A program made the position numbers and the translations under genes. A DNA stretch of 64,000 nt. Origin: Burkholderia sp. PAMC 26561. GTDB lineage: Bacteria; Pseudomonadota; Gammaproteobacteria; Burkholderiales; Burkholderiaceae. Positions 27,398 through 36,719 of this stretch are shown piece after piece; position 1 is the first letter of the stretch, and each line of letters opens with the position of its first letter. The notes below the pieces were generated by a model that saw nothing but the letters and a program-made list of their open reading frames with translations, was not told the origin of the DNA and ran no database searches. Location: the NCBI RefSeq assembly GCF_001557535.2, contig NZ_CP014310.1:372001-436000 (forward strand), given 5' to 3'.

Positions 27398-28093
27398 TCA
27401 GTAGTCACGCGCGCGGCTGATCATCGGCAAGTGCTGGTTGGCACCGCTGAAGGGCGGGAAATTCCGGAAGTCGGCGCGCATTTCGTGACGCACGGGCGAG
27501 GCCAGCGCCGCGTTCAGTGCGTCCGGTGAATCGAAGACGACCTTGTTGCGCTGCATTGCATGCGATCGCTCGATCGGCAATGCGCTGCGGGAATCCATCC
27601 GCGTGTAAATCTCGATCTCGCGGATACCGGGAAAGCGGGCCATGATGGGTGGGTGGCTGTCGATGTAATGACTCAGCCAGGCATTCAGGTCTTCCGCAGG
27701 CCCTTCGTAGCTGACCATATACGTGCAACGTGGCGTATCCGCGAGTTGCGTGCCCGCGTCCGGCACCGGATAGCGCCGCACGGCCATGACCTGCTGCGCC
27801 AGTTCGCATTCCTTCAGTCCCGGCACGGCCAGCAATGCATGCGCCTCGCCGCCGTCTCGCAGGACGTTCTCCAGTGCATCGATATTGTCGAAATACGCTT
27901 GCAGCGTGCAGCGCGGCGGCGCTTCGGCGTGCAAGTAAGGGTCGCTGGCGCCGCCTTCCGCGGGGATATGCACGACCGTGCGCCTGATGCCGGCAAAGCC
28001 TGCGGCGATTGCGTGAAGCACGGCGGGATCGGGCGTGGGCGCGGCATCTGCCGTGGCGCGGGCGTTCGCGATCAGAAAAAGGCAGGCATCCAT
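27398..28093 (-). CDS. EthD/REDY-like (HapK-type) protein with two dimeric alpha-beta barrel halves
   Basis: This 231-residue protein appears to have two ferredoxin-like (EthD-type) halves, about residues 1-110 and 115-220. The second half contains CTYMVSYEGPAEDLNAWLSH and YIDSHPPIMARFPGIREIEI. The C-terminus SRARDY is typical of the REDY-like group. Proteins of this group sit beside oxygenases and act as small-molecule binding or isomerising partners; their chemistry is mostly undefined. It is convergent with the flavin reductase gene (29-bp gap) and divergent from the 28253 unit. A shared palindromic operator at 28168-28181 lies between the two divergent starts. Confidence 0.7.
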   Translation of the reverse strand: MDACLFLIANARATADAAPTPDPAVLHAIAAGFAGIRRTVVHIPAEGGASDPYLHAEAPPRCTLQAYFDNIDALENVLRDGGEAHALLAVPGLKECELAQQVMAVRRYPVPDAGTQLADTPRCTYMVSYEGPAEDLNAWLSHYIDSHPPIMARFPGIREIEIYTRMDSRSALPIERSHAMQRNKVVFDSPDALNAALASPVRHEMRADFRNFPPFSGANQHLPMISRARDY

Positions 28094-28141
28094 GGATCTT
28101 GCATCCGGTTAGGCAGGCGAAAACGTTTTTGGAAACGGCGC

Positions 28142-28181
28142 TTGACGAACACCGTGTCAAATAATAATCTGAATTCAGAAT
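28142..28181 (+). promoter_or_regulatory. Promoter TTGACG-N17-TAATCT with palindromic operator
   Basis: TTGACG at 28142-28147, a spacer of exactly 17 bases and TAATCT at 28165-28170 form a sigma70-type promoter. Its -10 box runs into the palindrome TCTGAATTCAGAAT (28168-28181). The same arrangement, base for base in the boxes, recurs at 29679 and 41380. A protein bound here would block the polymerase, so repression is expected. It faces the 28253-29652 operon and may also affect the divergent 28093 gene. Confidence 0.78.
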
Positions 28182-28252
28182 GTTGCAAAAAGCTTTGAGC
28201 GGGTTTTTTGCGCTCGTTCATTTTTTCACTTCGCTTGCTCTGGAATCGGCCC

Positions 28253-28717
28253 GTGATCGACGCGTATTGTCATAGCAGCAGTGTTCTCGTCCACGCCGAA
28301 GCACGGCGCGCTTTCCTGCTGATGGCCGACGGCGAACGGCAAGGCCGATGGGCGCTGGGCAGCTGGCAGCGCAGAACGGTGGGGCCGCAGACGTTCGTCG
28401 GTGAATCGGCGTTCACGGGCGCGGAAACCTGGGTGCGAATCCAGGCCGATCCGGTGGCGATGACCATCGACTACGAGGTCGGCAGCCAGGAAGCGGCGCT
28501 GCGTTTTCGCAATGCCGCACGCGTGTTCGACGGCCCCACGCTGGGCCATCCGGAAGGCACGGCGATCGTCACGCTCTTCACGTGGCGGCTCGCCACGGAA
28601 TCCGACGACGCCTGGGCGCAGATCGGTTCGACCCATGAAACCGAGATGTTCCTGATTCGCGCGCTGCTGGAATCGGGCCGCGACGGTGACGCCGGCACGG
28701 ACGCCGGACCGCGATGA
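28253..28717 (+). CDS. SRPBCC-like (START/polyketide-cyclase fold) small protein
   Basis: This 154-residue protein starts at GTG 28253 (an upstream TTG at 28208 is an alternative). The pattern LVHAEARRAFLLMADGERQG, RWALGSWQRRTVGP and WVRIQADPVAMTIDYEVG resembles SRPBCC-domain proteins that bind hydrophobic ligands in a deep cavity. I see no catalytic signature. It is the first gene after the operator promoter, and its stop overlaps the start of the next gene (ATGA), so the two are co-translated. It may be a ligand carrier, cyclase or hydratase for a pathway intermediate. Confidence 0.6.
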   Translation: MIDAYCHSSSVLVHAEARRAFLLMADGERQGRWALGSWQRRTVGPQTFVGESAFTGAETWVRIQADPVAMTIDYEVGSQEAALRFRNAARVFDGPTLGHPEGTAIVTLFTWRLATESDDAWAQIGSTHETEMFLIRALLESGRDGDAGTDAGPR

Positions 28718-29652
28718 AAGCAGTCCAGTATTCCCGCTATGGGACGCCCGATGTTCTCGACCTCGCCACGCACGACGACCCGGTGCCCGGTCCGGGCGAA
28801 GTACGCATTCGCCTCGACGCGGCAGCGTTTTCTCCCATCGACGCAAAGCTGCGCTCCGGCGCATTGCAGGCGCATTTCTCTCTGACCTTTCCGAAGATTC
28901 CAGGGCGCGACGGCACGGGTGTGATCGATGAAATTGGCGCGGACGTGGAAGGGTTTTCCATTGGCGATCGCGTCTGCGTCGCGGCCGATCCGACTCGCAG
29001 CGGCACCTATGCGGAAGCGGTCGTTTGCGCGTCGCAGCGTGTTGTAAAAAGACCGGACAACCTCTCGATTGCACAGGCGGCGGCGTTACTGCAACCCGGT
29101 GTGAGCGCATGGATCGCGATGGTCCGGACCGGCGTACTTTCAGCAGGCATGCGGGTGCTGATCCACGGCGGTTCGGGCGCGGTCGGCAGCCAGATGATCC
29201 AGCTTGCGCGTCATCTCGGCCTGGACGTCACGACGACCTGCCGTGCGGTGAATGTGGACTATGTGCTCGGGCTCGGCGCGCATCGCGCGATTGCCTACGA
29301 CAAAGACGATTTCGGCACGCTTCGCCAATTCGATGCGGTCTTCGACGTGATTGGCGGCGACACGCATGCACGCTCGTATCCGGTGCTGAAACCGGGCGGA
29401 CAACTCATCTATCTGACTGCGCTGCCGTTCAGGAACGACGCCGACCATTACGGCGTCACGGTCACCCGCGCGATGATCTCGGACACGCCCGAAGCACTGG
29501 AAGCGGTCGCGCAACTCGCCGCCGACGGCGTCCTAATTCCCGGCGTGATCGATACCTTGCCGCTGGCTTTCGCTGCCGAAGCGCACCGGCGATTCGAAGC
29601 AGGCGGCGTCTCGCGTGGCCGGATCGTGCTGACAATGAGAGAAGATGAATGA
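28714..29652 (+). CDS. Quinone-oxidoreductase-like medium-chain dehydrogenase/reductase
   Basis: This 312-residue zinc-free MDR protein has a GroES-like N-terminal domain (KAVQYSRYGTPDVLDLATHD, then IPGRDGTGVIDEIGADVEGF) and a Rossmann NADPH site (VLIHGGSGAVGSQMIQLARH at about residues 147-166). No zinc-ligand cysteines are present at the structural-loop position. Such enzymes reduce quinones or alpha,beta-unsaturated carbonyls with NADPH. It is translated with the upstream SRPBCC-like gene (4-bp overlap) under the 28142 promoter. A role in reducing an enone or quinone intermediate fits the oxygenases nearby. Confidence 0.82.
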   Translation: MKAVQYSRYGTPDVLDLATHDDPVPGPGEVRIRLDAAAFSPIDAKLRSGALQAHFSLTFPKIPGRDGTGVIDEIGADVEGFSIGDRVCVAADPTRSGTYAEAVVCASQRVVKRPDNLSIAQAAALLQPGVSAWIAMVRTGVLSAGMRVLIHGGSGAVGSQMIQLARHLGLDVTTTCRAVNVDYVLGLGAHRAIAYDKDDFGTLRQFDAVFDVIGGDTHARSYPVLKPGGQLIYLTALPFRNDADHYGVTVTRAMISDTPEALEAVAQLAADGVLIPGVIDTLPLAFAAEAHRRFEAGGVSRGRIVLTMREDE

Positions 29653-29678
29653 AGACGGCCGGCGATGCTTGAAAACGC

Positions 29679-29718
29679 TTGACGCCCAATTTTGAACTCA
29701 ATAATCTGAATTCAGAAT
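29679..29718 (+). promoter_or_regulatory. Promoter TTGACG-N17-TAATCT with palindromic operator
   Basis: TTGACG at 29679-29684, 17-base spacer and TAATCT at 29702-29707 overlap the palindrome TCTGAATTCAGAAT (29705-29718). It stands upstream of the 29796-38179 gene run, which includes the GntR gene itself, so a GntR repressor would be feedback-controlled from here. Confidence 0.78.
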
Positions 29719-29795
29719 TTCGTAAACGCCGTTCCAAGCGCTGAATGATTGAACACATTCCACCCGTTTTCCGAAGCAGTCCACGCAACTATACG

Positions 29796-30557
29796 ATGCA
29801 AACAATTTCCGATGTCCTTCCCGTACCCCAGTCGATGCAAAAAGCGTTCGCCGAGAACCGAGCGCTGTCATGCGCGTGGTTCGCGATGGGCAGCACGCCG
29901 CTGGTGGAAATCGGTCTGGCCGCCGTGCCGGATCTGATCGTCATCGACCGGCAACATGGTTTGTGGGAGCGTAGTGCGCTCGAAGCGGTAATCGGTATCG
30001 CACGCCATCAGGTTCCCGTGATCGTGCGCGTGGCGGAGAATTCCGCCCGGGCGATCGCCGAAGCGCTCGATGCCGGCGCGGCGTCGGCGCTGATTCCGCT
30101 GGTCGAATCCGCCGACGAAGCCCGCCGAGCGATCTCGTTCGGGCGCTATCCGCCGTTTGGACAGCGCTCGGCTGGCGGTGTCAGACCGTTGATGGCCGGC
30201 ATTGCGTCGATGCAAAACGATGGCGAGCGTATCTCGATCGGCGTGATGATCGAGACGGTTGCGGGCGTGGAACAGGTCGAAGCGATCGCGGCGGTCGAGG
30301 GGCTGGGTTATCTGTTCATCGGCACGGGCGATCTGTCGCTGTCGCGGATTGGCGGCGCGGCTGACGCGGTCGAACGGGATTGCGCGCGGATTCTCGCGGC
30401 GGCACGGGCCAACAAGCTGCCTTGCGGCATCTATACCGGTTCGACGCAGGATGCGCTGGCCGCGCGCGACATGGGCTTCGACTTCGTGATCGCCGCGAGC
30501 GACATCGAGGTCGTGCGCGCTGGCTTTGAGCTGGCGGTATCGGCGCTCAGGGCATGA
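29796..30557 (+). CDS. HpcH/HpaI-family aldolase
   Basis: This 253-residue class II pyruvate aldolase relative would split 4-hydroxy-2-oxo acids into pyruvate (or oxaloacetate) and an aldehyde using a divalent metal. The TIM barrel shows LIVIDRQHGLWERSALEAVI (the DxxH segment replaces the usual D-x-E-H), VPVIVRVAEN, ASALIPLVESADEARRA, GVMIETVAGVEQ and YLFIGTGDLSLSRIGG. Start ATG 29796 is chosen; ATG 29745 is in frame and equally possible, and neither has a strong ribosome site. The stop overlaps the next gene. The Glu-to-Gln change in the metal motif could alter activity. Confidence 0.82.
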   Translation: MQTISDVLPVPQSMQKAFAENRALSCAWFAMGSTPLVEIGLAAVPDLIVIDRQHGLWERSALEAVIGIARHQVPVIVRVAENSARAIAEALDAGAASALIPLVESADEARRAISFGRYPPFGQRSAGGVRPLMAGIASMQNDGERISIGVMIETVAGVEQVEAIAAVEGLGYLFIGTGDLSLSRIGGAADAVERDCARILAAARANKLPCGIYTGSTQDALAARDMGFDFVIAASDIEVVRAGFELAVSALRA

Positions 30558-31996
30558 CCATGACGCGATCATCGGGGACTTTCGGTGAACGGCTCGTCGC
30601 CGAATTGGGCGTCGATCTCGTGACGCTCGCGGCCGACCTCGGTACCCGCCGGGTGCGCGACTGGAGCGGCACGCCCGGGGCGGAGCCCGTCGCGTTGATC
30701 CGGCCGCGCACGACTCAGGACGTATCGCGGGCACTCGCGTTCTGCCATGCGAACCGGCAGGCCATCGTCACGCAGGGCGGCCTGACCGGGCTCGCCGGTG
30801 GCGCGAATCTCCTGGGTGGCGAAGTCGCGTTGAGCCTGGAGCGCATGAGCGCGATCGAGGAGATCGATCCGGTCTCCGGCGCGATCACCGTGCAGGCGGG
30901 CGCCGTGCTGCAACGCGTGCAGGAAGCCGCCGATACCGCCGGCATGATGTTTCCGCTCGATCTGGGGGCGCGCGGCAGTTGCACGATCGGTGGCAATCTC
31001 GCGACCAACGCGGGAGGAAACCGTGTCATCAAATACGGCATGGCGCGCGATCACGTGCTCGGTCTGGAAGCCGTGCTCGCCGATGGCACCGTCGTCAGCG
31101 ATCTGCACAAGATGATCAAGAACAACAGCGGCTATGACCTCAAGAATCTGCTGATCGGCAGCGAAGGGACGCTGGGTGTCATCACCCGCGCCGTCATGCG
31201 GCTTGCGCCGAGGCCGGCGGGGGTATCGACGGCATGGTGCGGGTTGCCCGATTTCGCGGCCGTCACGCGCCTGCTGCAGCATGCGCGGGCCCGCATGTCG
31301 GGCGGCGTCTCGGCGTTCGAAGTCATGTGGCCGAGTTACTACGACTACGTGCTGGCGAATGTGACGACCGTGCGCGCGCCGCTCGACACCCGGCACGCGT
31401 TCTACGTGCTGCTCGAGAGCGTCGGCCCGGATGCCGGGCTGCAGGCCGAAGCGTTCGAAACCATGCTGGGCGAGATGCTCGATGCCGGCGTGATCGAGAA
31501 CGCCGCGCTCGCCAGTTCCGCCGCCGACGCCGCCCGTTTCTGGGCCGTGCGCGACGCGCCCGCCGAATTTCCCCTTTTGCTGCCCGGACTGATCGGTTTC
31601 GACATCAGCTTCTCGATTGCGGATATCGGCGCGGTGGCGCAGCAGTGCGAAGCCATGCTGCACGCGCGCTGGCCCGGCATTCGCACGCTGGTCTACGGCC
31701 ATCTCGGCGACGGCAACCTGCACGTCATCGCGCATCTGAAAGACGCACCGCCCGATCTGGAAGAGCATGTCGATGCCGCCGTCTACGCACTGACGCGCGA
31801 GTGGCATGGCGCGGTATCGGCGGAACATGGCATTGGCGCGAAGAAGCGCGCGTATCTGGGCCACACTCGCGACGCCGGTGCAATCGCCGCGATGCACGCG
31901 ATCAAGCGCGCGCTCGATCCCCTCAACCTGCTCAATCCCGGCAAGGTGCTCACCGAAGCCGCGCCGGGGATGTCGAGCCTCACTGGAGCGCTGTGA
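30554..31996 (+). CDS. FAD-linked 2-hydroxyacid dehydrogenase (GlcD/D-LDH family)
   Basis: This 480-residue flavoenzyme has a PCMH-type FAD domain (residues about 45-225) with VTQGGLTGLAGGANLLGGEV, then SCTIGGNLATNAGGNRVIKY and GSEGTLGVITRAVMRLAPRP. The FAD-oxidase C-terminal domain ends with YGHLGDGNLHVIAHL and SAEHGIGAKKRAYLGHTRDA, the conserved metal/substrate histidine region. Family members oxidise D-2-hydroxy acids such as D-lactate or D-2-hydroxyglutarate to the 2-oxo acid. Overlaps with both neighbours show it is the second gene of an operon starting with the aldolase. Confidence 0.87.
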   Translation: MTMTRSSGTFGERLVAELGVDLVTLAADLGTRRVRDWSGTPGAEPVALIRPRTTQDVSRALAFCHANRQAIVTQGGLTGLAGGANLLGGEVALSLERMSAIEEIDPVSGAITVQAGAVLQRVQEAADTAGMMFPLDLGARGSCTIGGNLATNAGGNRVIKYGMARDHVLGLEAVLADGTVVSDLHKMIKNNSGYDLKNLLIGSEGTLGVITRAVMRLAPRPAGVSTAWCGLPDFAAVTRLLQHARARMSGGVSAFEVMWPSYYDYVLANVTTVRAPLDTRHAFYVLLESVGPDAGLQAEAFETMLGEMLDAGVIENAALASSAADAARFWAVRDAPAEFPLLLPGLIGFDISFSIADIGAVAQQCEAMLHARWPGIRTLVYGHLGDGNLHVIAHLKDAPPDLEEHVDAAVYALTREWHGAVSAEHGIGAKKRAYLGHTRDAGAIAAMHAIKRALDPLNLLNPGKVLTEAAPGMSSLTGAL

Positions 31997-33015
31997 TGCT
32001 GCGGCTGATCTCTACCGTGCTGTCGCGCCGGCTCACCGCGGCGATTCCCACGCTGCTGATGCTCTCGCTGATCGTATTCGTCGTGTTGCGGCTCATTCCC
32101 GCCGATCCCCTCGCGATGATGCTGCCCCCGAACGCCACGCCCGCCGACGCCGCCGCGTTGCGTCATCAACTCGGGCTCGATAAACCGATTCCCGCCCAGT
32201 TCCTGATCTGGCTGATGAATGCGCTGCACGGCAACCTGGGGGCATCGATCTCATTCCAGCAACCGGTCGCCACGCTGATTGGTTCGACCCTGCCGGCCAC
32301 GCTCGAACTCTGTGTAAGCGCGCTCGTGATCTCGCTGATCATCAGCGTGCCCGGCGGCGTGTTCGCCTACGCGGTCACCGATCGTCGCGGAGAGTTGCCG
32401 GTCGGCTTCGCGGTCGTGCTGATGCAGTCGGTGCCGTCGTTCTTGTGGGCATTGCTGCTGATCGCGCTGCTCGGCGTGTACTTGCCGGTGCTGCCGTTTT
32501 CCGGCCGGGTCGGCGACGGCATCCCGATGCCGCATGTCACCGGTTTCCTGCTGATCGACTTCCTGCTGAAGGGCGAATTCGGCGACTGGGTGAGCGCGGT
32601 GAGCCACCTCGTCCTGCCTTCGCTGGCGCTCGCGTTTGGTTTCGCGCCACTCGTGATCCGCGTTCTGCGTTCGAGCCTGCTCGATCAGCGCAACGAATCG
32701 TATGTCGGTGTCGCGCGGTTGCGGGGAGTATCCGAGAGCCGGATCCTGTGGCGTCACATGTTGAAGAATGCGGCGCTGCCCGCGCTGACCATGATCGGCG
32801 TGCAGTTCGGCTTCCTATTCGGCGGTGCGCTGCTCGTCGAAATGATCTTCTCGTTTCCGGGTGTCGGCAACCTGATGGTGCAGGCCGTGCGCAACAACGA
32901 CCTCGTGCTGATCCAGGGTATTGCGATCGTGTTCTGCGCGCTGATGCTGGTGATCAACGCGATTGTCGATACGCTCTACGTCATCATGAATCCGCGTCTG
33001 CGCAAGTCGGCGTGA
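31996..33015 (+). CDS. Peptide/opine/nickel-type ABC transporter permease (DppB-like)
   Basis: This 339-residue inner-membrane permease has about six transmembrane helices. The family N-terminus is LIVFVVLRLIPADPLAMMLP and the EAA-loop region is SYVGVARLRGVSESRILWRH before MLKNAALPALTMIGVQFGFL. The ATG at 31996 overlaps the preceding TGA; the frame is open further up but overlies the oxidase. It pairs with the next permease. The matching solute-binding protein gene is 10 kb away at 42824. Confidence 0.92.
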   Translation: MLRLISTVLSRRLTAAIPTLLMLSLIVFVVLRLIPADPLAMMLPPNATPADAAALRHQLGLDKPIPAQFLIWLMNALHGNLGASISFQQPVATLIGSTLPATLELCVSALVISLIISVPGGVFAYAVTDRRGELPVGFAVVLMQSVPSFLWALLLIALLGVYLPVLPFSGRVGDGIPMPHVTGFLLIDFLLKGEFGDWVSAVSHLVLPSLALAFGFAPLVIRVLRSSLLDQRNESYVGVARLRGVSESRILWRHMLKNAALPALTMIGVQFGFLFGGALLVEMIFSFPGVGNLMVQAVRNNDLVLIQGIAIVFCALMLVINAIVDTLYVIMNPRLRKSA

Positions 33016-33048
33016 CCGTCCGCTCATCGCTCCTTCCATGCATTTGCT

Positions 33049-34017
33049 ATGTCCACGACCCCATTGAGTTCGAAGCACGATATGAAGGCTGACATGCTGC
33101 ACGAAACCCCTTCCGTCGATCCCGCGCCGGAAGCCGCCGCGCCGATCGCCGGCGCCGTTTCCGCGACGAGACGTGCGCGCCGCAAGCCGTCCGTCAACCT
33201 GTGGCTCGGCGGTGCGATCGTGCTGGGCGTGCTCGTCTGCGCCGTGTTCGCGCCGTGGCTCGCGCCCCACAATCCGCTCGACCAGGACTTGCTGCACATG
33301 CTGTCGCCGCCTGCGTGGATGGACGGCGGCGACAGCGCGTTTCCACTCGGCACCGACAGCCTCGGGCGCGATGTGTTGTCGCGTCTGCTCTATGGCAGCC
33401 GGATTGCATTGACCGTTGCCGTGATCGCCGCCTTCGGCGCGGGCATCGTGGGTAGCGTGCTGGCGATTCTCGCGGGTTATTTCGGCGGCTGGGTCGACCG
33501 CAGCATCAGTTATCTCGTCGATCTGTGGATGTCGTTTCCGCCCGTCGTGCTGTCGCTGGTGCTGATGGTGAGTCTCGGCGTGGGGATAGAGAACGTGATC
33601 CTGTCGATCGTGCTGGTGGACTGGACGCGCTTTTGCCGCGTCGTGCGCTCCGAGGTCATGGTCGTTCGTCAGCGCGACTATGTGCTCGCGGCACAACTGC
33701 TCAACTTCACGCACCTGCGCATCATGGTGCGCGAGATCCTGCCGGCCGCCCTGCCGCTGATGATCACGCTCTTCTCACTCGAGATGGGCGTGGCGATTAC
33801 CGTGGAGGCGCTGCTGAGTTTCATCGGCCTGAGCGTGCCGGCGAACGTGACGGCGTGGGGGGTAATGATCGCGGACGCGCGTGTGTCCATGCATGATTCG
33901 TTATCCGGACTATTATTTCCGGTGCTGGCAATCGTGATCACGGTGCTCGGTTGCAATCTGCTGGGCGACGGCCTGCGGGTCGCGCTCGATCCGCGCATGC
34001 GCGGCAAAGGAGAATGA
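33049..34017 (+). CDS. Peptide/opine/nickel-type ABC transporter permease (DppC-like)
   Basis: This 322-residue second permease carries the DppC signature early in the protein (NPLDQDLLHMLSPPAW ... FPLGTDSLGRDVLSRLLYGS) and five to six transmembrane helices. The EAA loop is QRDYVLAAQLLNFTHLRIMV. A Pro/Ala-rich N-terminal tail of about 45 residues precedes the first helix; a start at the in-frame ATG 33082 is possible. The stop overlaps the region just before the ATPase start. Confidence 0.92.
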   Translation: MSTTPLSSKHDMKADMLHETPSVDPAPEAAAPIAGAVSATRRARRKPSVNLWLGGAIVLGVLVCAVFAPWLAPHNPLDQDLLHMLSPPAWMDGGDSAFPLGTDSLGRDVLSRLLYGSRIALTVAVIAAFGAGIVGSVLAILAGYFGGWVDRSISYLVDLWMSFPPVVLSLVLMVSLGVGIENVILSIVLVDWTRFCRVVRSEVMVVRQRDYVLAAQLLNFTHLRIMVREILPAALPLMITLFSLEMGVAITVEALLSFIGLSVPANVTAWGVMIADARVSMHDSLSGLLFPVLAIVITVLGCNLLGDGLRVALDPRMRGKGE

Positions 34018-34019
34018 CG

Positions 34020-35894
34020 ATGGCGAGCACCCAGACGGATACCGTGCTGCAACTCGACGGCGTCACGCTCACCGCGCAACTCGGCGGTGCACCGGTCGCG
34101 GCGCTGCGCGATCTGACGTTATCAATAGGGAAAGGGCGCGTGCTGGGCGTCGTTGGCGAATCGGGCGCGGGCAAGAGCATGCTGGCGCGGCTGATCTCGG
34201 GGCTGCTGCCCGGCGGTTTCACGGTCACGAGCGGCGCCATGCGGTTCGCGGGCGAAGACATGCTTGCCATGCCGGCCCGCGAACGCCGCGCGCTGCTCGG
34301 TCGCGAGATCGCGTTCATTCCGCAGGAACCGCTGACGGCGTTGAACCCGCTCTGGACCATTGGGGATACCTTCGATGAACATCTCGCCCGTATCGGAGTG
34401 CCGTCGAACCAGCGCCGCGACACCGCGCGCCGGGCGCTGGAGTCGGTGCAACTTCCGGTGCCCGCGCAGATGCTCGGACGCTATCCGCATCAGTTGTCCG
34501 GCGGCCAGTGCCAGCGGGTGCTGATCGCCATGGCGTTTGCGAGCAACCCGGCGCTGCTCATTGCCGATGAACCCACCACCGCGCTCGATGTCGTCACGCA
34601 GACCCGCGTCATGCGCATGCTCGCCGAACAACAACGCGTGCATGCGACCGCCGTGCTGCTCATCACGCACGATCTGCGACTCGCCGCGCACGTGTGCGAC
34701 GACGTCGCCGTCATGTACGCGGGCGATCTGGTCGAGTACGGTCCGGCCCGCGATGTCCTCGATGACCCGCGTCACCCGTACACGCGTGCGCTGAAATATG
34801 CGACGCCCGATCTGACCGGGCCGCGCCGTCGCCTGCCTGTTCTGGCCCAGCAGATGCCGGGGTTGTCCGCGTTGGCGGGCATGGCCGGTTGCCGATTTGC
34901 GCCGCGTTGCCCGAGCGCGGGCTCCGCGTGCGCGGCCGCGCTGCAAAATCGCGTGGCGCCGAACGGGCATCGCGTGGCGTGCAGCGAAGCCTGCGAACAC
35001 GCGCCACTCGGCAACGAGCAGGTCGCGCCGCTGTTGCCACCCACGCCGGTGTCGGGCGCGCAACCGGTCGCGGAATTGCGTGAGGCGTCGCTGACGTACA
35101 CGAGCCGCAGCGGCGTGTTCGGCCAGCGCAAGACCTCGTTCGACGCCGTGAAACCGCTGTCGCTGCAAATCTTTCCTGGCGAGTTCGTGGGTATCGTGGG
35201 GGAGAGCGGCAGCGGCAAGACCTCGGTGGCGCGGTTGCTGATGGGTATTGAACAGCCGACCGATGGCCGCGTGATGATCGGCGGCGAGGATCTCACGCAC
35301 GGCAGCGCCGAGCGCGTGCGGCGCGCGCGTGAACAGGTGCAGATCATTTTTCAGGACCCGCAATCGGCGCTGAATCCGCGCCGTACGGTGGAACGGTTGT
35401 TGACGCAGGCGCTCGAAGCGGCCGGCGTTGCGTCGCTCGATGCAAAGGAACGGTTGGCACGGGCACAATCGGTGCAACGCGATGTCGGCCTTCCCGCCGA
35501 TACCCTCACGCGTTTTCCCACGCAGTTGTCGGGCGGCCAGAAACAGCGCGTGAACATCGGGCGCGCGTTGTGTGCGTCGCCGCAATTGATTGTCGCCGAT
35601 GAAATCGTGTCCGGACTCGATGTCTCGGTGCAGGCGCAGATCCTGAACCTGCTACTCGAATTGCGGCGCGAACGGCAGGTCGCGCTATTGCTGATCTCGC
35701 ACGATTTATCGGTGGTCCGATACTTGTGCAGCCGCGTGCTCGTGATGCGGCGCGGCGAAGTGGTGGAGCAGGGCTTGACCGAAGAGGTCTTTGCCGCGCC
35801 GCGCCATCCGTACACGCGCGCGCTGATTGACGCGGTGCCGAGCGATCATGCCGGCACGCCGTGGCCGCCCGTCGCACTCGAGGAGGCCGCCTGA
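34020..35894 (+). CDS. Fused dual ABC ATPase (DppD-DppF type)
   Basis: This 624-residue cytoplasmic protein has two complete ATPase domains. Domain 1 (about 8-330) has [16 protein letters not shown] and [12 protein letters not shown], then the oligopeptide-transporter C-terminal Cys-rich extension ([14 protein letters not shown]). Domain 2 (about 350-620) has [16 protein letters not shown] and [12 protein letters not shown]. Both are catalytically complete. ATG 34020 has AAGGAG at a good distance; ATG 34014 is too close. It energises the two upstream permeases. The single-chain arrangement is common for this family in Burkholderiales catabolic loci. Confidence 0.93.
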   Translation: MASTQTDTVLQLDGVTLTAQLGGAPVAALRDLTLSIGKGRVLGVVGESGAGKSMLARLISGLLPGGFTVTSGAMRFAGEDMLAMPARERRALLGREIAFIPQEPLTALNPLWTIGDTFDEHLARIGVPSNQRRDTARRALESVQLPVPAQMLGRYPHQLSGGQCQRVLIAMAFASNPALLIADEPTTALDVVTQTRVMRMLAEQQRVHATAVLLITHDLRLAAHVCDDVAVMYAGDLVEYGPARDVLDDPRHPYTRALKYATPDLTGPRRRLPVLAQQMPGLSALAGMAGCRFAPRCPSAGSACAAALQNRVAPNGHRVACSEACEHAPLGNEQVAPLLPPTPVSGAQPVAELREASLTYTSRSGVFGQRKTSFDAVKPLSLQIFPGEFVGIVGESGSGKTSVARLLMGIEQPTDGRVMIGGEDLTHGSAERVRRAREQVQIIFQDPQSALNPRRTVERLLTQALEAAGVASLDAKERLARAQSVQRDVGLPADTLTRFPTQLSGGQKQRVNIGRALCASPQLIVADEIVSGLDVSVQAQILNLLLELRRERQVALLLISHDLSVVRYLCSRVLVMRRGEVVEQGLTEEVFAAPRHPYTRALIDAVPSDHAGTPWPPVALEEAA

Positions 35895-36014
35895 GGGGGC
35901 CGCATGCGCGGACGGCTCGAGCGGCTGGCCGAAAGCCAGCCAATACAATAATCAGGTATCTGTCATGAGCGCCCAGGCGGCGTGCAACCGTCAGATCAGA
36001 CAATGGAGAACACC

Positions 36015-36707
36015 ATGGCAACCGCCGACCCGACGGTTATCAAGCAGCCGCGGCGTACCGCGCTGCGCCCGGCCACGTTGATGGAGTCAGTGTATCAGGA
36101 AGTCCTGAGCCGCCTGCAGCGCGGCCAGATTGGTCCCGACGACCGTGTGCTCGACTACGAGATCGCCGAGGAATTCGAGTGCACGCGCATGCCGGTCCGC
36201 CAGGCGTTGCTGCGCCTCGTGAACGAGGGCTATCTGGTCGGCACCACGCGCGGTTTCGTGACGCCGGTGCTGACCGGCGAAGACGTGCGCGAGATTTTCG
36301 AGGTGCGGCGCATGCTCGAACCCGGCGCGGGTGCGGCGGCTGCCGCCGTGCTGACCGACGAGCAACTCGCCGGCATGGGCGCGGCGTATCGGAAATGCCG
36401 TCGCGCATTCGAGCGCAAGGACATTGCGCTGATGACCGAGGCCAATGTCGAGTTTCGCGCGATCTGGCTCGAAGGCGTGCTGAATTCGCGGCTCAAGGGC
36501 ACGATCCTGCGTTTCGCCGATCACACGCGGCAGGTCCGCCACGGCACCATGACGAAGCCCGGCACCATGAAGCTGATCGTCGATGGCATGCAGGTCCTGC
36601 TGAAGGGTTTCGTGAACCGTGACGCCGTGACGGTGCGCTCCGCGACGCAGGCTTTTATCGACGACGCCGAGCAGCAGTATTTTCTCGATACCGGCGATGC
36701 CACCTGA
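36015..36707 (+). CDS. GntR-family regulator, FCD (FadR) subfamily
   Basis: This 230-residue regulator has an N-terminal winged helix-turn-helix (residues about 15-80; DYEIAEEFECTRMPVRQALL, RLVNEGYLVGTTRGFVTPVL) and an all-helical FCD effector domain (VREIFEVRRMLEPGAGAAAA). Start ATG 36015 is preceded by GGAG; ATG 36003 is an alternative. It lies inside the operon headed by the 29679 promoter, 12 bp before the thiolase-like gene. It is the best candidate for the protein that reads the TCTGAATTCAGAAT palindromes of this block, because FCD regulators typically bind short palindromes overlapping promoters and are released by a pathway carboxylate. Confidence 0.87.
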   Translation: MATADPTVIKQPRRTALRPATLMESVYQEVLSRLQRGQIGPDDRVLDYEIAEEFECTRMPVRQALLRLVNEGYLVGTTRGFVTPVLTGEDVREIFEVRRMLEPGAGAAAAAVLTDEQLAGMGAAYRKCRRAFERKDIALMTEANVEFRAIWLEGVLNSRLKGTILRFADHTRQVRHGTMTKPGTMKLIVDGMQVLLKGFVNRDAVTVRSATQAFIDDAEQQYFLDTGDAT

Positions 36708-36719
36708 AGCCTCGGCTCC

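Noticed and set aside
30569..31897. Long minus-strand frame (442 codons) opposite the FAD dehydrogenase
   Set aside because: It lies antisense to a conserved gene, His/Arg-rich with no motif, and lacks a ribosome site.
34122..35585. Minus-strand frame (487 codons) opposite the ABC ATPase
   Set aside because: It is a shadow of two ATPase domains with all motifs on the plus strand.
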